From contig NZ_CP016305.1 of NCBI RefSeq assembly GCF_002285905.1, forward strand, positions 1,302,001-1,366,000: 64,000 nucleotides of DNA. Reading direction: 5' to 3'. The number at the start of each line of letters is the position of its first letter. Positions within the stretch are counted from its first letter, which is position 1. The notes under the pieces are model-generated. The model had not been told where the DNA came from. It did not search any database and saw nothing but the letters and a program-made list of their open reading frames with translations. The stretch is from Rickettsia sp. MEAM1 (Bemisia tabaci) (GTDB lineage: Bacteria; Pseudomonadota; Alphaproteobacteria; Rickettsiales; Rickettsiaceae). A program made the position numbers and the translations under genes. Positions 1 to 10,345 of the stretch are shown one piece after another.

Positions 1-89
1 TTTAAAGACTCAGCTATTTCAGGATCAGCAATAGCTATTGATGAAAAGAAGATATAAGGAATTGTGAAGATCAATAACTTAACAAACAT
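1..89 (-). CDS. N-terminal fragment of a signal-peptide protein (runs off window)
   Basis: An ATG on the minus strand at 89 opens a frame that continues past the window edge. The 29 visible residues start MFVKLLIFTIPYIFF and then SSIAIADPE, which is a typical Sec signal peptide with a likely cleavage after AIA. The product is probably exported to the periplasm or outer membrane. Nothing visible identifies the family. Confidence 0.5.
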   Translation of the reverse strand, partial: MFVKLLIFTIPYIFFSSIAIADPEIAESL

Positions 90-182
90 TTACCCTAAAT
101 TATTTCATTATTTTTGGATAAATTAACGTAACATAACTTTTCTAATTAAGCAAGAAAAGTTATATTACAAAAGACTAAATAA

Positions 183-718
183 TTATTCTAGATTATTGAC
201 GCCTGTGTTGCTTTCTACTTCCCCTAAGGTTTTTAATACTTGCTCTAATTGTTCTAATTCAGAAAATGGATTTATTAATTCGACTTCTAGTATTTTTGTA
301 TTATTGCTTAAGGCTAATTCTGGCTTCCTATAAAATATCTCTTCACCTGATTCGGTAGGTTTTACAATATCAAATCTTACCTTAAATTCTAAACCCAATC
401 GATATTCTTCATCGCCACAAATTCTATAATCATTAACTATAATTTTAAATATTTCTGCTTTCGTTAGATCATTCTTAGTTGTATATAAATCTTGAACAAA
501 ATATTCTAATATTTCCCTTAACTTTTCTTTAACTTTTATAATATCTTCTTTTGATTTTTCTTTAATCTGCTCTAATGATATTTGAATATATTGAAACTTT
601 TCTTCTCTGTTATCAATATTATTTTCATTATTAGTAAGATCTATAATCTCATTTATTATATCTAAATAATTTGTAAATTTGGGCTTTTTATTATTCGCTG
701 TTGCTTTTTTTAACTAAT
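183..718 (-). pseudogene. Remnant of a rickettsial hypothetical gene without a clear start
   Basis: The frame is open from a TAG at about 718 down to the stop at 183, roughly 178 codons. It has no ATG near its beginning; the best initiator inside it is a TTG at 398 that would give 71 residues. The translation is charged and helical (for example LEQIKEKSKEDIIKVKEKL), with no family that I recognise. Composition matches its neighbours. I read it as a gene that lost its 5' end. A dyad at 771-787, of the kind also found upstream of the next genes, lies just upstream. Confidence 0.45.
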
Positions 719-944
719 TAAAGACTCTCTCACAGAATATATCCTTTTTTAAATTAAGTTTAAGTTTTAATACCACAAAATATGGTATTAATTTTTGGAA
801 ATGCAATATATGAATATTATTAAGATTTATCAATAAAACAGATGGTTAAAAAAAATTTAGGAGTTTTTAAGACATAAAGTAAAATGCCATAACTCTCTTT
901 ATAAGACAAAAAAAGTTATGACATTAAACTTTTAAAAGATTGAT
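719..944. promoter_or_regulatory. Intergenic region with a TACCA/TGGTA dyad at 771-787
   Basis: No gene is visible here. At 771-787 is the imperfect palindrome TACCACAAAATATGGTA, followed by TTAATTTTTGG. The same block (palindrome plus TTAATTTTTG) recurs at 2160-2190, upstream of the 945-2134 gene. Its placement upstream of the 183-718 remnant suggests a shared operator or promoter element. Confidence 0.4.
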
Positions 945-2134
945 TTAAGTTAAATAAGAAAAATCACCTAAAGAATTAACTTCTTCACTAGTATGTGTAT
1001 TTTCATATTCTATTATAAAATCTTTTAATATCTGCTCAGATGCTTCAGCTGATTGTCCTCCAAATAACTCCCCCAAATACTCAAAAGGATTTTTAGGAAC
1101 ATTTAACATAATTTTAGTTAAGGGATATCTTAAATCATCAGATAAGCCTATATCAATAGCACGAATATCTGTTGCTAATTTGTTATATTTATTACAAACC
1201 TCTGAATCTTTAAAAAAACCTTTTTCTAAAATTGAAAGATTTCCATAATATTTAAGCAATTCTTTGGTAAGCTCTTTTGCTTCTGTTAAAAGATAGTTTT
1301 TAGTGTCACCTGTTTCTAAAATAGTTTTTATAGCTTCTGCATCTAATCCCATCTCTGTTAAATTCTTTAACTCTTCATTATAATTTTTTAATAATTCGTT
1401 GATACTATTAATCTTCTCTTTAACATCAAGCGGAGGATTTTGAGCGTTATTTCCTAATCCTGATTGTTGTGGTTCTGCTTCAATCTGAATTTCAAGGGTG
1501 TTAAATTGTATTCCCAATACTACAAATTCACTATCTTTAACAAGTGCTTCATATTCTGCATATGCTTTCATTACAGTTGGATATTTTTTATGGCTATCAG
1601 GAATAGCAAATAAACCTTGTTCTTTTTTATCTGCTTCTTCTAATAACATATTAAATATTTTAGACTTGAGCGGATCATTTCGAGTAGTTTGTAAATTTTG
1701 CGACATAAGATCTAATATCTTTTTACCACCTGCTACGTCTTGCTTACCATCCTAGCCTCTACCTAAACTTAAGTAAGTTACTCCTTTCCTTTGAGCTTTT
1801 TCTAATATCACTGACAAGGTTTCCCACACATGATTAGCATTTTTACCTACTGCTTCCAATTCAAGACCAGCTTCTGCAAATTTAATAGGTAATGTATAAG
1901 GTATCGTGCTATTTACAGAATTAAATATAGAAAAACCTATTCCCTCAACTCTAGGGTTAAAGTTTTTACTGCTTTAGCAAACAATGGGCTATTTTTAACT
2001 ATCTCAGGTAACTTTTGAAGAGCTTCAAAACTCCCAAAGTCATTAAGACTCCATTCTTTATCATCTCTAACAATTTTATCTAAATTTTTTTCAAGGTCAT
2101 GAATTGAATATTGCTGCATATTTAAATACTCCAT
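945..2134 (-). pseudogene. Broken rickettsial hypothetical gene (frameshift plus nonsense codon)
   Basis: Three open pieces on the minus strand form one gene. The first (ATG at 2134, MEYLNMQQYSIHDLEK) runs to the stop at 1937. A one-base shift near the A-run at about 1970 restores a frame reading NPRVEGIGFSIFNSVN, which ends at an in-frame TAG at 1752-1754 after LSLGRG. The same frame continues through DGKQDVAGGKKILDL into the last 253-codon piece ending at 945. The intact protein would have been about 395 residues, acidic and mostly helical, with no signal peptide. I do not recognise the family. The TTG at 2158 is a less likely start than the ATG at 2134. Confidence 0.6.
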
Positions 2135-2159
2135 ATGTTTATAAAGACGCGGCGGCAAA

Positions 2160-2247
2160 AACCATAAAATATGGTTTTATTAATTTTTGTAAAGATATCG
2201 TATTCTAATTTATTAATATATGTCAAGAAAAAACCATAAAACATGGT
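2160..2247. promoter_or_regulatory. Two ACCATAAAAyATGGT dyads between divergent accessory genes
   Basis: AACCATAAAATATGGTT lies at 2160-2176 and ACCATAAAACATGGT at 2233-2247, in the spacer between the minus-strand gene starting at 2134 and the plus-strand gene starting at 2379. A third, weaker copy is at 771-787. Repetition at gene starts suggests a binding site for a common regulator. This is inference; no such regulator is known to me. Confidence 0.4.
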
Positions 2248-2378
2248 AATCTATTTCGTATTTTTACCACATTTTTAAAAAAATAACTCACTTTAAACTA
2301 CATTATTAACAAAAATTCATAATCAACTATAAAATTCAATTATTATTAATAAATAGTAATTTATTTATTAAGGCATTT

Positions 2379-4605
2379 ATGGCAGAAAATGAAACTGAGC
2401 AACTATCTTCTAAATTCTTTGATATCCTTAAAGACACCGATCAAACTAAAAATGCAAATATTCAAGCTTCAAGCGACAATTTAGCTAATTCTATTATAAA
2501 TATTAATAAGGAATTAAATTCAGAAACAGCTACAGCTTATTTAAATGAAATAGAAAAGATCAACAAAGAAATTCCTGACTTTAAAGAAAAAAAGCTAGCT
2601 CAAATGCTAACGGTTATAAAAGATACTTTACCATCTATTCAAAACCCTGATGTAAAAGAAATTTTAGATATACCATTAATTGAATATTTCGCAAAAAAAC
2701 AATCTAAAGAATATAATCAAGAAAAAGAAAATTTTGAAAAACGAGGAAAAGTTGTCCCAAAAGCTGTTTCTGATCTTATACGTGATAGAAGGGTTGCAAA
2801 TGTTCAAGAATTTAAAAAAGAGGCTGATAAAAGTGAAGGAGTATCAGGAGGCTATATAGCATATGAACAGGCAACACATAACACTTTTATGCTTAAAAGG
2901 TTTTATAAGAAAGGAGCAGATGTAGAAACAACTCAACAATGGATGGATCGAAATGACGCAGTGCGTGAATTAATCGGCGGTAATATGTATGAGCAATTAT
3001 TATATAATCGTGCTCCTAAAGAAGAGTTAGTAACTGGTTATGCAAATTCTAAATTGCCTGATTTTGTTTCTAAAATTTTATACGTACGTTCTAAATTTTT
3101 AGAGAATAGCGAACATTTAGGAGAGGTATTAGAACAAACTAAGACACCCAAACTATGAGGCTTTGAAAAAGCTATTGCCGCCTCTCATATATTAGGTGAA
3201 TCGGATTATCATACTCAAAATTTAATGGTTCAAAATAATAATACTGTAGTAAAGATTGACCACGGAAGATCTTTTATGAATTTTAATAAAGATTTTACTT
3301 CAATGCTTAAAGATGCAAATGAAAAGTTTGAACGCTTTGGATACAATGAAAACATAGAAAAAGGACAATTAACATTCAATGTTAAGGAATATAGTAAATC
3401 ATTAAATCAAATGCTTAATCAATTAGATAATAATCAAATCGATAATATAATTGACCAAAAAGTAGATGAGTTAGTAAAAAATGGATTTGATGCTAAAGGA
3501 ATATGCCCAGGTAAATTAGATATAAAGGGATTAGATACAAGTGTTATTTTTAATAACGAACAAGAGCTAAGAAAATATTATAAAGATAATATTAAAGAAA
3601 ATCTTTTCAATATGAAAGAAATAGCAAAAATAAGTTGATATAGTGGCAAAATATAGTAACCCTTCACCAGATATTGAAAATGGTAAATGGTTAAAAGATA
3701 TGGCTAATTCGCCTATGCAAGATCCAGTAGCGTATGCCGCACATAATGATATTCAAATTGAAGGTAAAAACGCCTTGCAATGGGCACATAAAAATAATTA
3801 TAAAATTGAAATACCAACATCAGAAGTAAAAACTGAAAAAGTAACAGAAAGCCAATGGAGTAAAAATGCAGATGGAAAATGGAAAGAAACTCCAATAGAA
3901 GTAGTAAAAGAGCAAAAAGAATACCGATCCATAGACCCTCTAAAATATATCTTATCTAGAAATCAAGTTGCAATATCAAAATCAGAAAAAGAGTTTTTAA
4001 ATCAAGCTATAAATTTAGGTATAAAAAACAATTTTGATGAATCTTATAAAGAAAATACACGCTTTAAAGATGATAGTATAGTTAAAAACCTCAATAAAGA
4101 AGATAAAACTATTACTAGTGAAATTGAAAAATTAGCTCAGAAATTTGTAAAAAATAATTCAAAAAATACTATAACAACGGAAGCAATGGAAAAATTATAT
4201 GATGATACGCTTCAGATAATGAAAGATAAAAAACTGCTGACAGATCAAGATATAGCAACTATTAAAAATGATAAAAGATTTAAAGAGAGAATTAAAAATA
4301 CTACAGAATTTATAAATAATGAAAACAAATTTGATATATCAAGAACGGATAAAGTCTATTATAAATTAGCAAGGTTTTGTAAAAAAGTTGGTTTTAAAGG
4401 GATAGCAAATGACCTTAAAGCAAAAATCGATCCTGAAACATTAAACAAAATCAATAAATTTGAAAATGTACAAAATATTACCTCAGATATAAGAGCAGTA
4501 TTAATGAATAATAGAAGCGGAAAAGAAGGAATTCAAACCGCAAGACTTAATAAAATGAATATAAAATTAGATGTACAACCAAAACTAAACAAACCTCAGC
4601 TATAA
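2379..4605 (+). pseudogene. Broken atypical kinase-like protein gene (possible effector)
   Basis: Three open pieces follow each other. Piece 1 (2379-3158) ends at an in-frame TGA; the same frame reads on through GFEKAIAASHILGES into piece 2 (to 3638). Piece 3 (GTG at 3643, to 4605) is in another frame, so a frameshift near 3631-3640 is likely, though it could be a separate gene. Kinase-type motifs appear in order: a glycine loop GGYIAYEQ (157-164), an ATP-type lysine in TFMLKRF (Lys173), an acidic residue in GGNMYEQLL (Glu205), a catalytic loop GESDYHTQN (Asp276, Asn281), and a metal-binding KIDHG (Asp294). The order and spacing resemble HipA-like or bacterial-effector atypical kinases. The last five residues come from an IS200 end, so the true C-terminus is lost. 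Confidence 0.55.
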
Positions 4606-4630
4606 GCTGAGGGGTTATAAAGTGGAATCG
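4585..4630 (-). mobile_element. IS200-type right-end remnant
   Basis: The last 46 bp of the IS200-type element (CTAAACAAACCTCAGC hairpin through AAGTGGAATCG) lie at the 3' end of the broken kinase gene and directly abut the left end of IS256-A. The rest of this copy is missing, probably removed when IS256-A inserted or by recombination. Confidence 0.7.
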
Positions 4631-4820
4631 GAGGGTGTCAGGAAGTTTGTGTAAGTTGTAAAAATAGTTAAGAATAAAAATAACATAAACAACTTACATG
4701 GAGCTAATATGAAGAACAATAACAAAGTATCAAATCCAGCTATAGAAAAATTAGTATCAGAAATACTATCACAAAGTGATCCATCTGAAATATTTGGTAA
4801 AGAAGGGATATTTCAGGGAA

Positions 4821-5219
4821 CTAAACAACCCTCAGCTATAAGCTGAGGGGTTATAAAGTGGAATCGATTAGAAATCGATCATCATTCACAGGTTCACCAC
4901 TAACTTGCTAAGAGATATTTGCGGCTTATATGAGATAAACATATGTACGTGATCACATGATATTTTCCCTGAAATTATATGTACTTCATGTTCCATACAA
5001 ATCTGCCTCAGTAAATCTCTAGTCCTTTCCGATACTTTGCCTATCAATATTCTCTTCCTATATTTTGGTATCCATATAAGATGCACTTTTAAATCATACT
5101 GACTATGACTATTCTTTCTATAACTTCTCATTTCTTGATATAAATTCATTGCTAAAGCAATTTCATTATATCTTCCCTTCGCCTAAAGGCGAGGGATTTT
5201 TGATCCCCGAAGGGGGACA
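4821..5219 (-). mobile_element. Internally deleted IS200-type element inside IS256-A
   Basis: A 399-bp insertion separates TTTCAGGGAA from TTAAAAAGCAG; the uninterrupted sequence is present at 17180-17200 and 55310-55330. This fixes the element ends as TGTCCCCC at the left and TTTAG at the right, inserted into TTAA^TT without target duplication, as expected for HUH single-strand transposition. About 160 bp of the central and 3' tnpA region are deleted. Confidence 0.85.
4886..5149 (-). pseudogene. Truncated IS200-type transposase TnpA
   Basis: The reading frame starts MNLYQEMRSYRKNSHSQYD and keeps the HUH motif (CDHVHMFIS), but after SLSKLV an internal deletion shifts it to VNL and stop. The catalytic tyrosine region (HYIDEQ in full copies) is gone, so the product should be inactive. 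Like the copy at 50781, it lacks two bases (AT) found in most copies, so the leader and transposase frames are fused. Confidence 0.8.
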
Positions 5220-6331
5220 TTAAAAAGCAGATAGTAAATAAGATTTTAGAGAAAGAAATGGAATCTCATATAGGTTATGAGAAACATTCTAAAAATGAGA
5301 AATACTCAGATAACAGACGTAATGGTAATTATGAAAAGACTCTAATAGATCCAGAAGGTCGTAAATTGACAGTAGAAGTGCCAAGGGATCGGGATGGAGA
5401 ATTTGAACCTCAACTAATTCCAAAAGGAGTGCGTAAATTTGAAGGATTTGATGATAAAGTAATATCCTTATATGCTCGGGGAATGACCATTAGGGAAATA
5501 CAAGGGCACTTAGAAGAACTATATGCCACCAAGGTATCATCTGAGTTAATATCAAAGGTAACTGATGGTATTTTAGAGGAAGTAACTGCTTGGCAGAATA
5601 GAGCACTTGATAATGTATATCCTATAATGTACTTAGATTGTATTCATGTTAAGGCAAGAGATAATCATGTAATAATAAATAAAGCGGTTTATCTAGCTAT
5701 TGGAGTGAATATGGAGGGCAAGAAAGAGCTATTAGGAATTTGGATAGGCAAGAATGAAGGGTGTAAATTTTGGATGCAGGTAGTAACAGAACTGAAGAAT
5801 CGAGGAGTTGCACAAATATATGTTGCATGTGTTGATGGTCTTAAGGGTTTTCCAGAGGCGATAAATAGCATTTTTCCAAAGACGATAGTGCAGTTGTGTA
5901 TTGTTCATATGGTAAGAAATTCTGTAAAATACGTATCATACAAAGATCTAAAAGCGGTAACAGCTGATTTAAAAGCAGTTTATTCTGCAATAAATGAAGC
6001 AGAGGGATTAAGAGAATTACAAAACTTTGCCAAAAAATGGGATGAAAAATATCCAGTTATTTTTGACATATGGCAACGAAATTGGTCTGGCATAGCTCCA
6101 TTTTTTAGCTTTCCGGAAGACATTAGGAAGGCGATTTACACTACTAATGCTATTGAATCCACTAACCGTCAAATTCGTAAAATTATTAAAAATAAAGGAG
6201 TATTTCCAGATGACAAATCGATTCAGAAAATAATCTTTTTGGCGTTGACAAATGCCTCTAAAAAATGGACAATGCCTATTAAGAATTGGGCGATGGCTTT
6301 AAATCAATTTGCTATACTTTGTGATACTAAT

Positions 6332-7633
6332 TTACAAAATTGGGCAAATGGAGAAATCGTACTTACACAAAAAATCTGACAGACCCAATAATTCATATTT
6401 AAAATTTCCACATAGTATCTCAAATTGATTCAAAGCAAGAGACCATTCTTTAATAGGCATGGTCCACTTTTTTGCAGCATGTTTAAGAGCTAAGTAGACA
6501 ATTTTTGTGATAGATTTATCATCTGGGAAAACCCCTTTATTTTTGATAATTTTACGGATTTGTCTATTTACCGATTCTATCGTATTGGTAGTATAGATTA
6601 CCTTTCTAATCTCTTTAGGGAACGCAAAGAAAGGTACTATACCACTCCAATTACGTATCCATATATCAGAAATAACTGGGTATTTACTATCCCATTTTTT
6701 AGCAAACTCTTCTAATGCTAAATTAGCCATATTCTCATTATTTGCTGTATAGATTTGTTTTAAGTCAGCTGCTACTTCTTTAAGATTTTTGTAAGAAACG
6801 TACTTTAAAGAATTACGTACTATATGTACTATACAAAGTTGTACTATGGTATTTGGGAAAACACTGTTTATTGCATCTCTAAAACCTTTAAGACCGTCAA
6901 CACATGCTACATAAATTTGTTCTACACCTCGGTTCTTTAATTCGCTTACAACCTGTATCCAAAACTTTGAACCCTCATTCTTGCTAATCCAAATACCCAA
7001 AAGCTCTTTCTTGCCTTCTATATTTATACCAATAACAAGGTAAACAGCCTTATTTATAACTATATTATTATCTCTTGCTTTTACCATGATGCAATCTAAA
7101 TATACAATTGGGTATATTCTATCTAATGCTCGGGCTTGCCATCTTATTACCTCTTCCATAACTCCATCTGTAATAGTCGAGATAAGCTCCTTAGATACTT
7201 CTGTATGATACATTTCCTCTAAATGGGATTGAATCTCACTCATGGTTATACCTCTTGCATAAAGTGAAATAACGCTATCATCAAATCCAGTGAATCTTCT
7301 AACTCCCTTAGGAATTAATTGAGGCTCAAAACTATTGTCTCTATCTCTTGGAATATCAAGTACTATCTTTTGACCACTGTCATCTATTACTGTCTTTTCG
7401 CTCGTACCATTACGACGATTGCTATCTTGCTTTGATGCCTTGCTATGCCTCGAATAACCTAATTCATGACTTAGCTCGTCCTCTAGTATTCTCTCTACTA
7501 ACCTCTTCTTTAATTGCTGAAACAATCCATCCTTTCCAAATAACTCTTTAGGATTAGATTGGGATAATATTTCCTCTACTAACTTATTATTTATACCTGC
7601 ACTTCTAACACCAGATTCTATTTTCTTAGCCAT
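6332..7633 (-). CDS. IS256-family transposase (element B)
   Basis: The 433-residue protein begins MAKKIESGVRSAGINNKLVE. DDE residues are in YLDCIMVKARD, YVACVDGLKGF and TTNTIESVNRQ. It is related to the A transposase throughout, but clearly a different element. The natural end is probably near FEIL; the last 26 residues (CGNFKYELL onward) are read through the junction into IS256-A on the opposite strand. The catalytic domain looks complete, so activity is possible. Transposition would need a partner for the missing right end. Confidence 0.85.
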   Translation of the reverse strand: MAKKIESGVRSAGINNKLVEEILSQSNPKELFGKDGLFQQLKKRLVERILEDELSHELGYSRHSKASKQDSNRRNGTSEKTVIDDSGQKIVLDIPRDRDNSFEPQLIPKGVRRFTGFDDSVISLYARGITMSEIQSHLEEMYHTEVSKELISTITDGVMEEVIRWQARALDRIYPIVYLDCIMVKARDNNIVINKAVYLVIGINIEGKKELLGIWISKNEGSKFWIQVVSELKNRGVEQIYVACVDGLKGFRDAINSVFPNTIVQLCIVHIVRNSLKYVSYKNLKEVAADLKQIYTANNENMANLALEEFAKKWDSKYPVISDIWIRNWSGIVPFFAFPKEIRKVIYTTNTIESVNRQIRKIIKNKGVFPDDKSITKIVYLALKHAAKKWTMPIKEWSLALNQFEILCGNFKYELLGLSDFLCKYDFSICPIL

Positions 7634-7717
7634 ATTTTTTACCTTTGTTCTAGTTGTATTTTAACAGTATTTCTTTCTCTGTTGCTTTACAACTTACATA
7701 AAATATATGATAGACTC
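6387..7717 (-). mobile_element. IS256-family element B, copy 1
   Basis: The 5' terminal repeat lies at about 7692-7717, reading GAGTCTATCATATATTTTAT on the minus strand, which resembles the IS256-A ends. The 3' end appears lost: after the sequence GAGATACTAT the element runs into 20-30 bp of unrelated DNA and then into IS256-A. Its insertion truncates the MFS transporter gene at 7718. Confidence 0.75.
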
Positions 7718-8427
7718 AAGTTTTTAACATGTATATATCCTTTTTCAATAGCTTCAGACAAGCTTTCTTGAAGCTGACGTTTTGCGTCTGCAAATATGGG
7801 AGTTTCACGTAAAGTAGTTCTAGCAGTTAATCCAATTACTGCAATAACTGCCCCCATCCAAAAAGCTATACGCCAACTAAAACTATAACTAGTAGCTATA
7901 GAAGCAATGCCTAATGCTGCAACACCTCCTACGGTAGAAGCGGTAACTATCATAGCTACAGCTGAATATTGAGTAGGAGGTTCCGTAACTTCAGTTAGGT
8001 ATATTTGAGCTCCCATAATTTCACCCATTGATGATATACCTTGAGCAACTCGACATAATGTTATAACTATAGTAGCTGCTTTACCTATTTCTGAGTAAGG
8101 GGATAAAGTTGCTGTAATGATACAAGTAGCTGTCATAATAGCAGTTGTAATAATAACGGTTGCTTTTCTTCCTATGTTATCACCAATCCAGCCAAATATT
8201 ATAGCACCAACTGGTCTAAAAACAAATGTAGAACAAAATGCAAAAGCATTAAGAAGCGAATTAACAAAGGGATCGTATTTAGGAAAAAATAATTCGTTTA
8301 AAAGTACTGCCATATGAACATATAACATCAGATCGAAATATTCAAGAAATGTGCCTATAGATAATAAACCTATGGCTTCTTTTTGATTGCGAGTTAAACT
8401 GACTTGTTCTTTTTTATAACCCAACAT
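7687..8427 (-). pseudogene. Truncated MFS (ProP-like) metabolite:H+ symporter
   Basis: The start is the ATG at 8427 (MLGYKKEQVSLTRNQKEAIG). About 235 genuine residues remain, enough for roughly six transmembrane helices, with the MFS loop motif GWIGDNIGRK after helix 2 and the helix-4 stretch RVAQGISSMGE. This pattern fits the proline/betaine (ProP, MHS) family that rickettsiae carry in many paralogues. IS256-B replaces everything after IEKGYIHVKN, so the second half-transporter (about 190 residues) is lost and the gene is almost certainly dead. Confidence 0.8.
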
Positions 8428-8431
8428 AAAA

Positions 8432-8460
8432 TTCTTTACAAAAAATTAAACTGTAAAGAA
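8432..8460. promoter_or_regulatory. 9-bp inverted repeat upstream of the MFS gene
   Basis: TTCTTTACA at 8432-8440 pairs with TGTAAAGAA at 8452-8460, just upstream of the start at 8427. It could be an operator or a leader hairpin. The rest of 8461-8690 shows no gene. Confidence 0.3.
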
Positions 8461-8690
8461 CTTATACCTTTTTATATAAAAGTCAATAGGAATTTTTACC
8501 AGAGGTTAAAATTTTTTATTTGGATCAATAATATAATCGAATAGAGATTCAAAATAATGAAGAGTTCTGTATATTTATTTACCAATTTTTTTAGAAATAT
8601 ATAACAGTAGAGAGAAAACAAAATAAAGACTTTAGAAAAAAAAATGCTAATTATATATTCAATCTTATCAAGTTAGTTTTAATTTTTAGT

Positions 8691-8778
8691 TGGCGGATAG
8701 AGGGGGATTCGAACCCCCGACACGTTGCCGTGAACACGCTTTCCAGGCGTGCGCCTTAAACCGCTCGGCCATCTATCC
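8691..8778 (-). tRNA. tRNA-Ser (GGA)
   Basis: The minus strand reads GGATAGATGGCCGAGCGG... and ends in an encoded CCA. The acceptor stem GGATAGA pairs with TCTATCC, a long variable arm is present, and the anticodon loop CTGGAAA gives GGA. Confidence 0.95.
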
Positions 8779-8834
8779 ATGAATAATGAGTATTTTAAAT
8801 GGAAAGCGGTTTCTATCTAAAATACAAATTTAAT

Positions 8835-9569
8835 TTATAATTTATTATTTGAAAAAATATTGTTAGCTTCCAAAAGTTCATTTTTAGTATTAACACCGAC
8901 AATCAAATCATGATTATCAGATAATAAATAAGAAACTTTTTCTTCTTTAGCTTTGCACAATTTTACTATTTCTGTTAAATAAACTTCTTTATTATCTCTA
9001 AAATCATTAGCAAATAAAGGTAAATATTTGTTTAAAATTCCAGGATTAAATGCCATAATTCCAGAATTACAAAGCTTTATTTTCTTTTGTTCTTCAGTAG
9101 CATTTTTATATTCAATTATTTCCAAAAATTCATCATTTTGATCTATGGAGATTCTACCATAAAAAGCAGGATCGTCTCTTTCAAAACATAATGTTACTAA
9201 TGAAGCATTACTAAAATTTAGGTATTCTACTAATTCATTCATTAATTCTGGAGTAATAAGTGGGTGATCACCATATAACACTAAGATAGTTTTATTTTTA
9301 TCAATCAAATCTATTGCTGCATGAGTAGCATGAGCTGTACCTTTAGGCTCTTTTTGTAAGGCAAAACGACACATATTTTCATAAGGTGTCAAATATTTTT
9401 TTAAATCTTCTGAATAAACTATAACTACATCATCAGTTATTTTAAGCGAGTTCTTTAATACTGTTTCAAGCATTGGAACGCCGCCAACCTCATGCATTAC
9501 TTTTGGTAAATCAGACTCCATTCTGCTGCCTTTGCCGGCTGCTAAAATAATTATTTGCATATTATTCAT
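8835..9569 (-). CDS. Sugar nucleotidyltransferase (GlmU N-terminal-like)
   Basis: The protein starts [17 protein letters not shown] and carries the GxGxRM...PKVMHEVGG nucleotide-binding signature of sugar-1-phosphate nucleotidyltransferases. [12 protein letters not shown] and NSGIMAFNP are further conserved blocks. At 244 residues it matches only the uridyltransferase half of GlmU (about 456); the left-handed beta-helix acetyltransferase half is absent. It probably makes UDP-GlcNAc or a related nucleotide sugar. The ATG at 9569 overlaps the yebC stop (ATGAATAA); the ATG at 9560 is the alternative. The frame is open further upstream, but that would overlap yebC extensively. Confidence 0.8.
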   Translation of the reverse strand: MNNMQIIILAAGKGSRMESDLPKVMHEVGGVPMLETVLKNSLKITDDVVIVYSEDLKKYLTPYENMCRFALQKEPKGTAHATHAAIDLIDKNKTILVLYGDHPLITPELMNELVEYLNFSNASLVTLCFERDDPAFYGRISIDQNDEFLEIIEYKNATEEQKKIKLCNSGIMAFNPGILNKYLPLFANDFRDNKEVYLTEIVKLCKAKEEKVSYLLSDNHDLIVGVNTKNELLEANNIFSNNKL

Positions 9570-10323
9570 CACTGCCTTGTAAAATCTCGTAAATTTCATC
9601 TGATAATTCGTAATTACCGAAAACTCTCTGTACATCGTCGCTTTCTTCTAAAAGATCAACAAGCTTTAAAAGTTTTTCAGCTTTTTCTTTATCATCAATA
9701 ATTATTGTATTTAAAGGAACCCATCCTATATAAGCTTCTTCAGCGGTGCCATATTTATCCGTTAAAAATTCTAAGACCTTAGAAAAATTTTCAATATCAG
9801 TGTATATAGTATGTAGTACTTCATCTGAAACTATATCATCTGCTCCTGCTTCTATTGCAGTTTCTAAAATATTTTCAGCTGAGCTAATTTCTAAAGGATA
9901 TTGAATGACTCCACAATGTTTGAATAAAAAATTAACGCTACCAGTTTCGCCCAAATTACCACCATATTTAGTAAAGCTAGAGCGTACCTCAGCAGCAGTA
10001 CGATTTTTATTATCAGTTAAAGCCTCAACTATTATAGCAATACCGCCTGGTGCATAACCCTCATATCTAATTTCTGTATAATTTTCATTATTAGCGGAAT
10101 CATTAGCACTATTAATAGCTTTATCAATTCTTTCTTTAGGAAGATTTTGGCTGCGAGCAGTGGCTAAAGCAGTTCTAAGACGTGGATTATTATCAGGGTT
10201 TGTAGAGCCAGCTTTGATGGCGGTAACTATCTCACGGATTAATTTTGTAAAAACTTTTGCTCTTTTCTTATCTTGAGCACCTTTACGATGCTGAATATTT
10301 TTAAACTTTGAGTGTCCCGCCAT
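9562..10323 (-). CDS. yebC: YebC/PmpR family regulatory protein
   Basis: The start [25 protein letters not shown] is the hallmark of this family, and [15 protein letters not shown] and [14 protein letters not shown] are its other conserved blocks. The length of 253 residues is normal. The family consists of cytosolic proteins described as transcriptional regulators or translation factors that relieve ribosome stalling; the sequence does not distinguish these. The gene lies between rpmJ (22 bp upstream) and the nucleotidyltransferase gene, which it overlaps by 8 bp, so the three are likely co-transcribed. Confidence 0.92.
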   Translation of the reverse strand: MAGHSKFKNIQHRKGAQDKKRAKVFTKLIREIVTAIKAGSTNPDNNPRLRTALATARSQNLPKERIDKAINSANDSANNENYTEIRYEGYAPGGIAIIVEALTDNKNRTAAEVRSSFTKYGGNLGETGSVNFLFKHCGVIQYPLEISSAENILETAIEAGADDIVSDEVLHTIYTDIENFSKVLEFLTDKYGTAEEAYIGWVPLNTIIIDDKEKAEKLLKLVDLLEESDDVQRVFGNYELSDEIYEILQGSDE

Positions 10324-10345
10324 TTTATCTATACTTTAAAAATAT

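Larger units (their letters stand above)
4709..6379 (+). pseudogene. IS256-A transposase, split by IS200
   Basis: The frame starts at ATG 4709 (MKNNNKVSNPAIEKLV), is cut after FGKEGIFQG by the IS200 insertion, and resumes at about 5222 (KKQIVNKILEKEMESHIGYE). The part from 5258 is a complete catalytic half. Mutator/IS256-type DDE residues are visible in YLDCIHVKARD (Asp), YVACVDGLKGF (Asp) and TTNAIESTNRQ (Glu). Removing 4821-5219 restores one uninterrupted frame of about 423 codons. A shortened protein could start at the ATG at 5258 but would lack the N-terminal DNA-binding region. Confidence 0.85.
4633..6386 (+). mobile_element. IS256-family element A, copy 1, interrupted by IS200
   Basis: The left end starts GGGTGTCAGGAAGTTTGTGT and the right end is the complement of GGGTCTGTCAGATTTTTTGT, giving imperfect terminal inverted repeats of about 26 bp. 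The element would be about 1.36 kb without the 399-bp IS200 insertion at 4821-5219. Its right end faces IS256-B tail to tail. I see no matching 8-bp target duplication. Confidence 0.8.

Noticed and set aside
3156..3158. UGA as tryptophan codon (genetic-code change)
   Set aside because: The transposases of IS6 and IS256-A end at TGA, and core genes show normal usage; the TGA in the kinase-like gene is better seen as a nonsense mutation.
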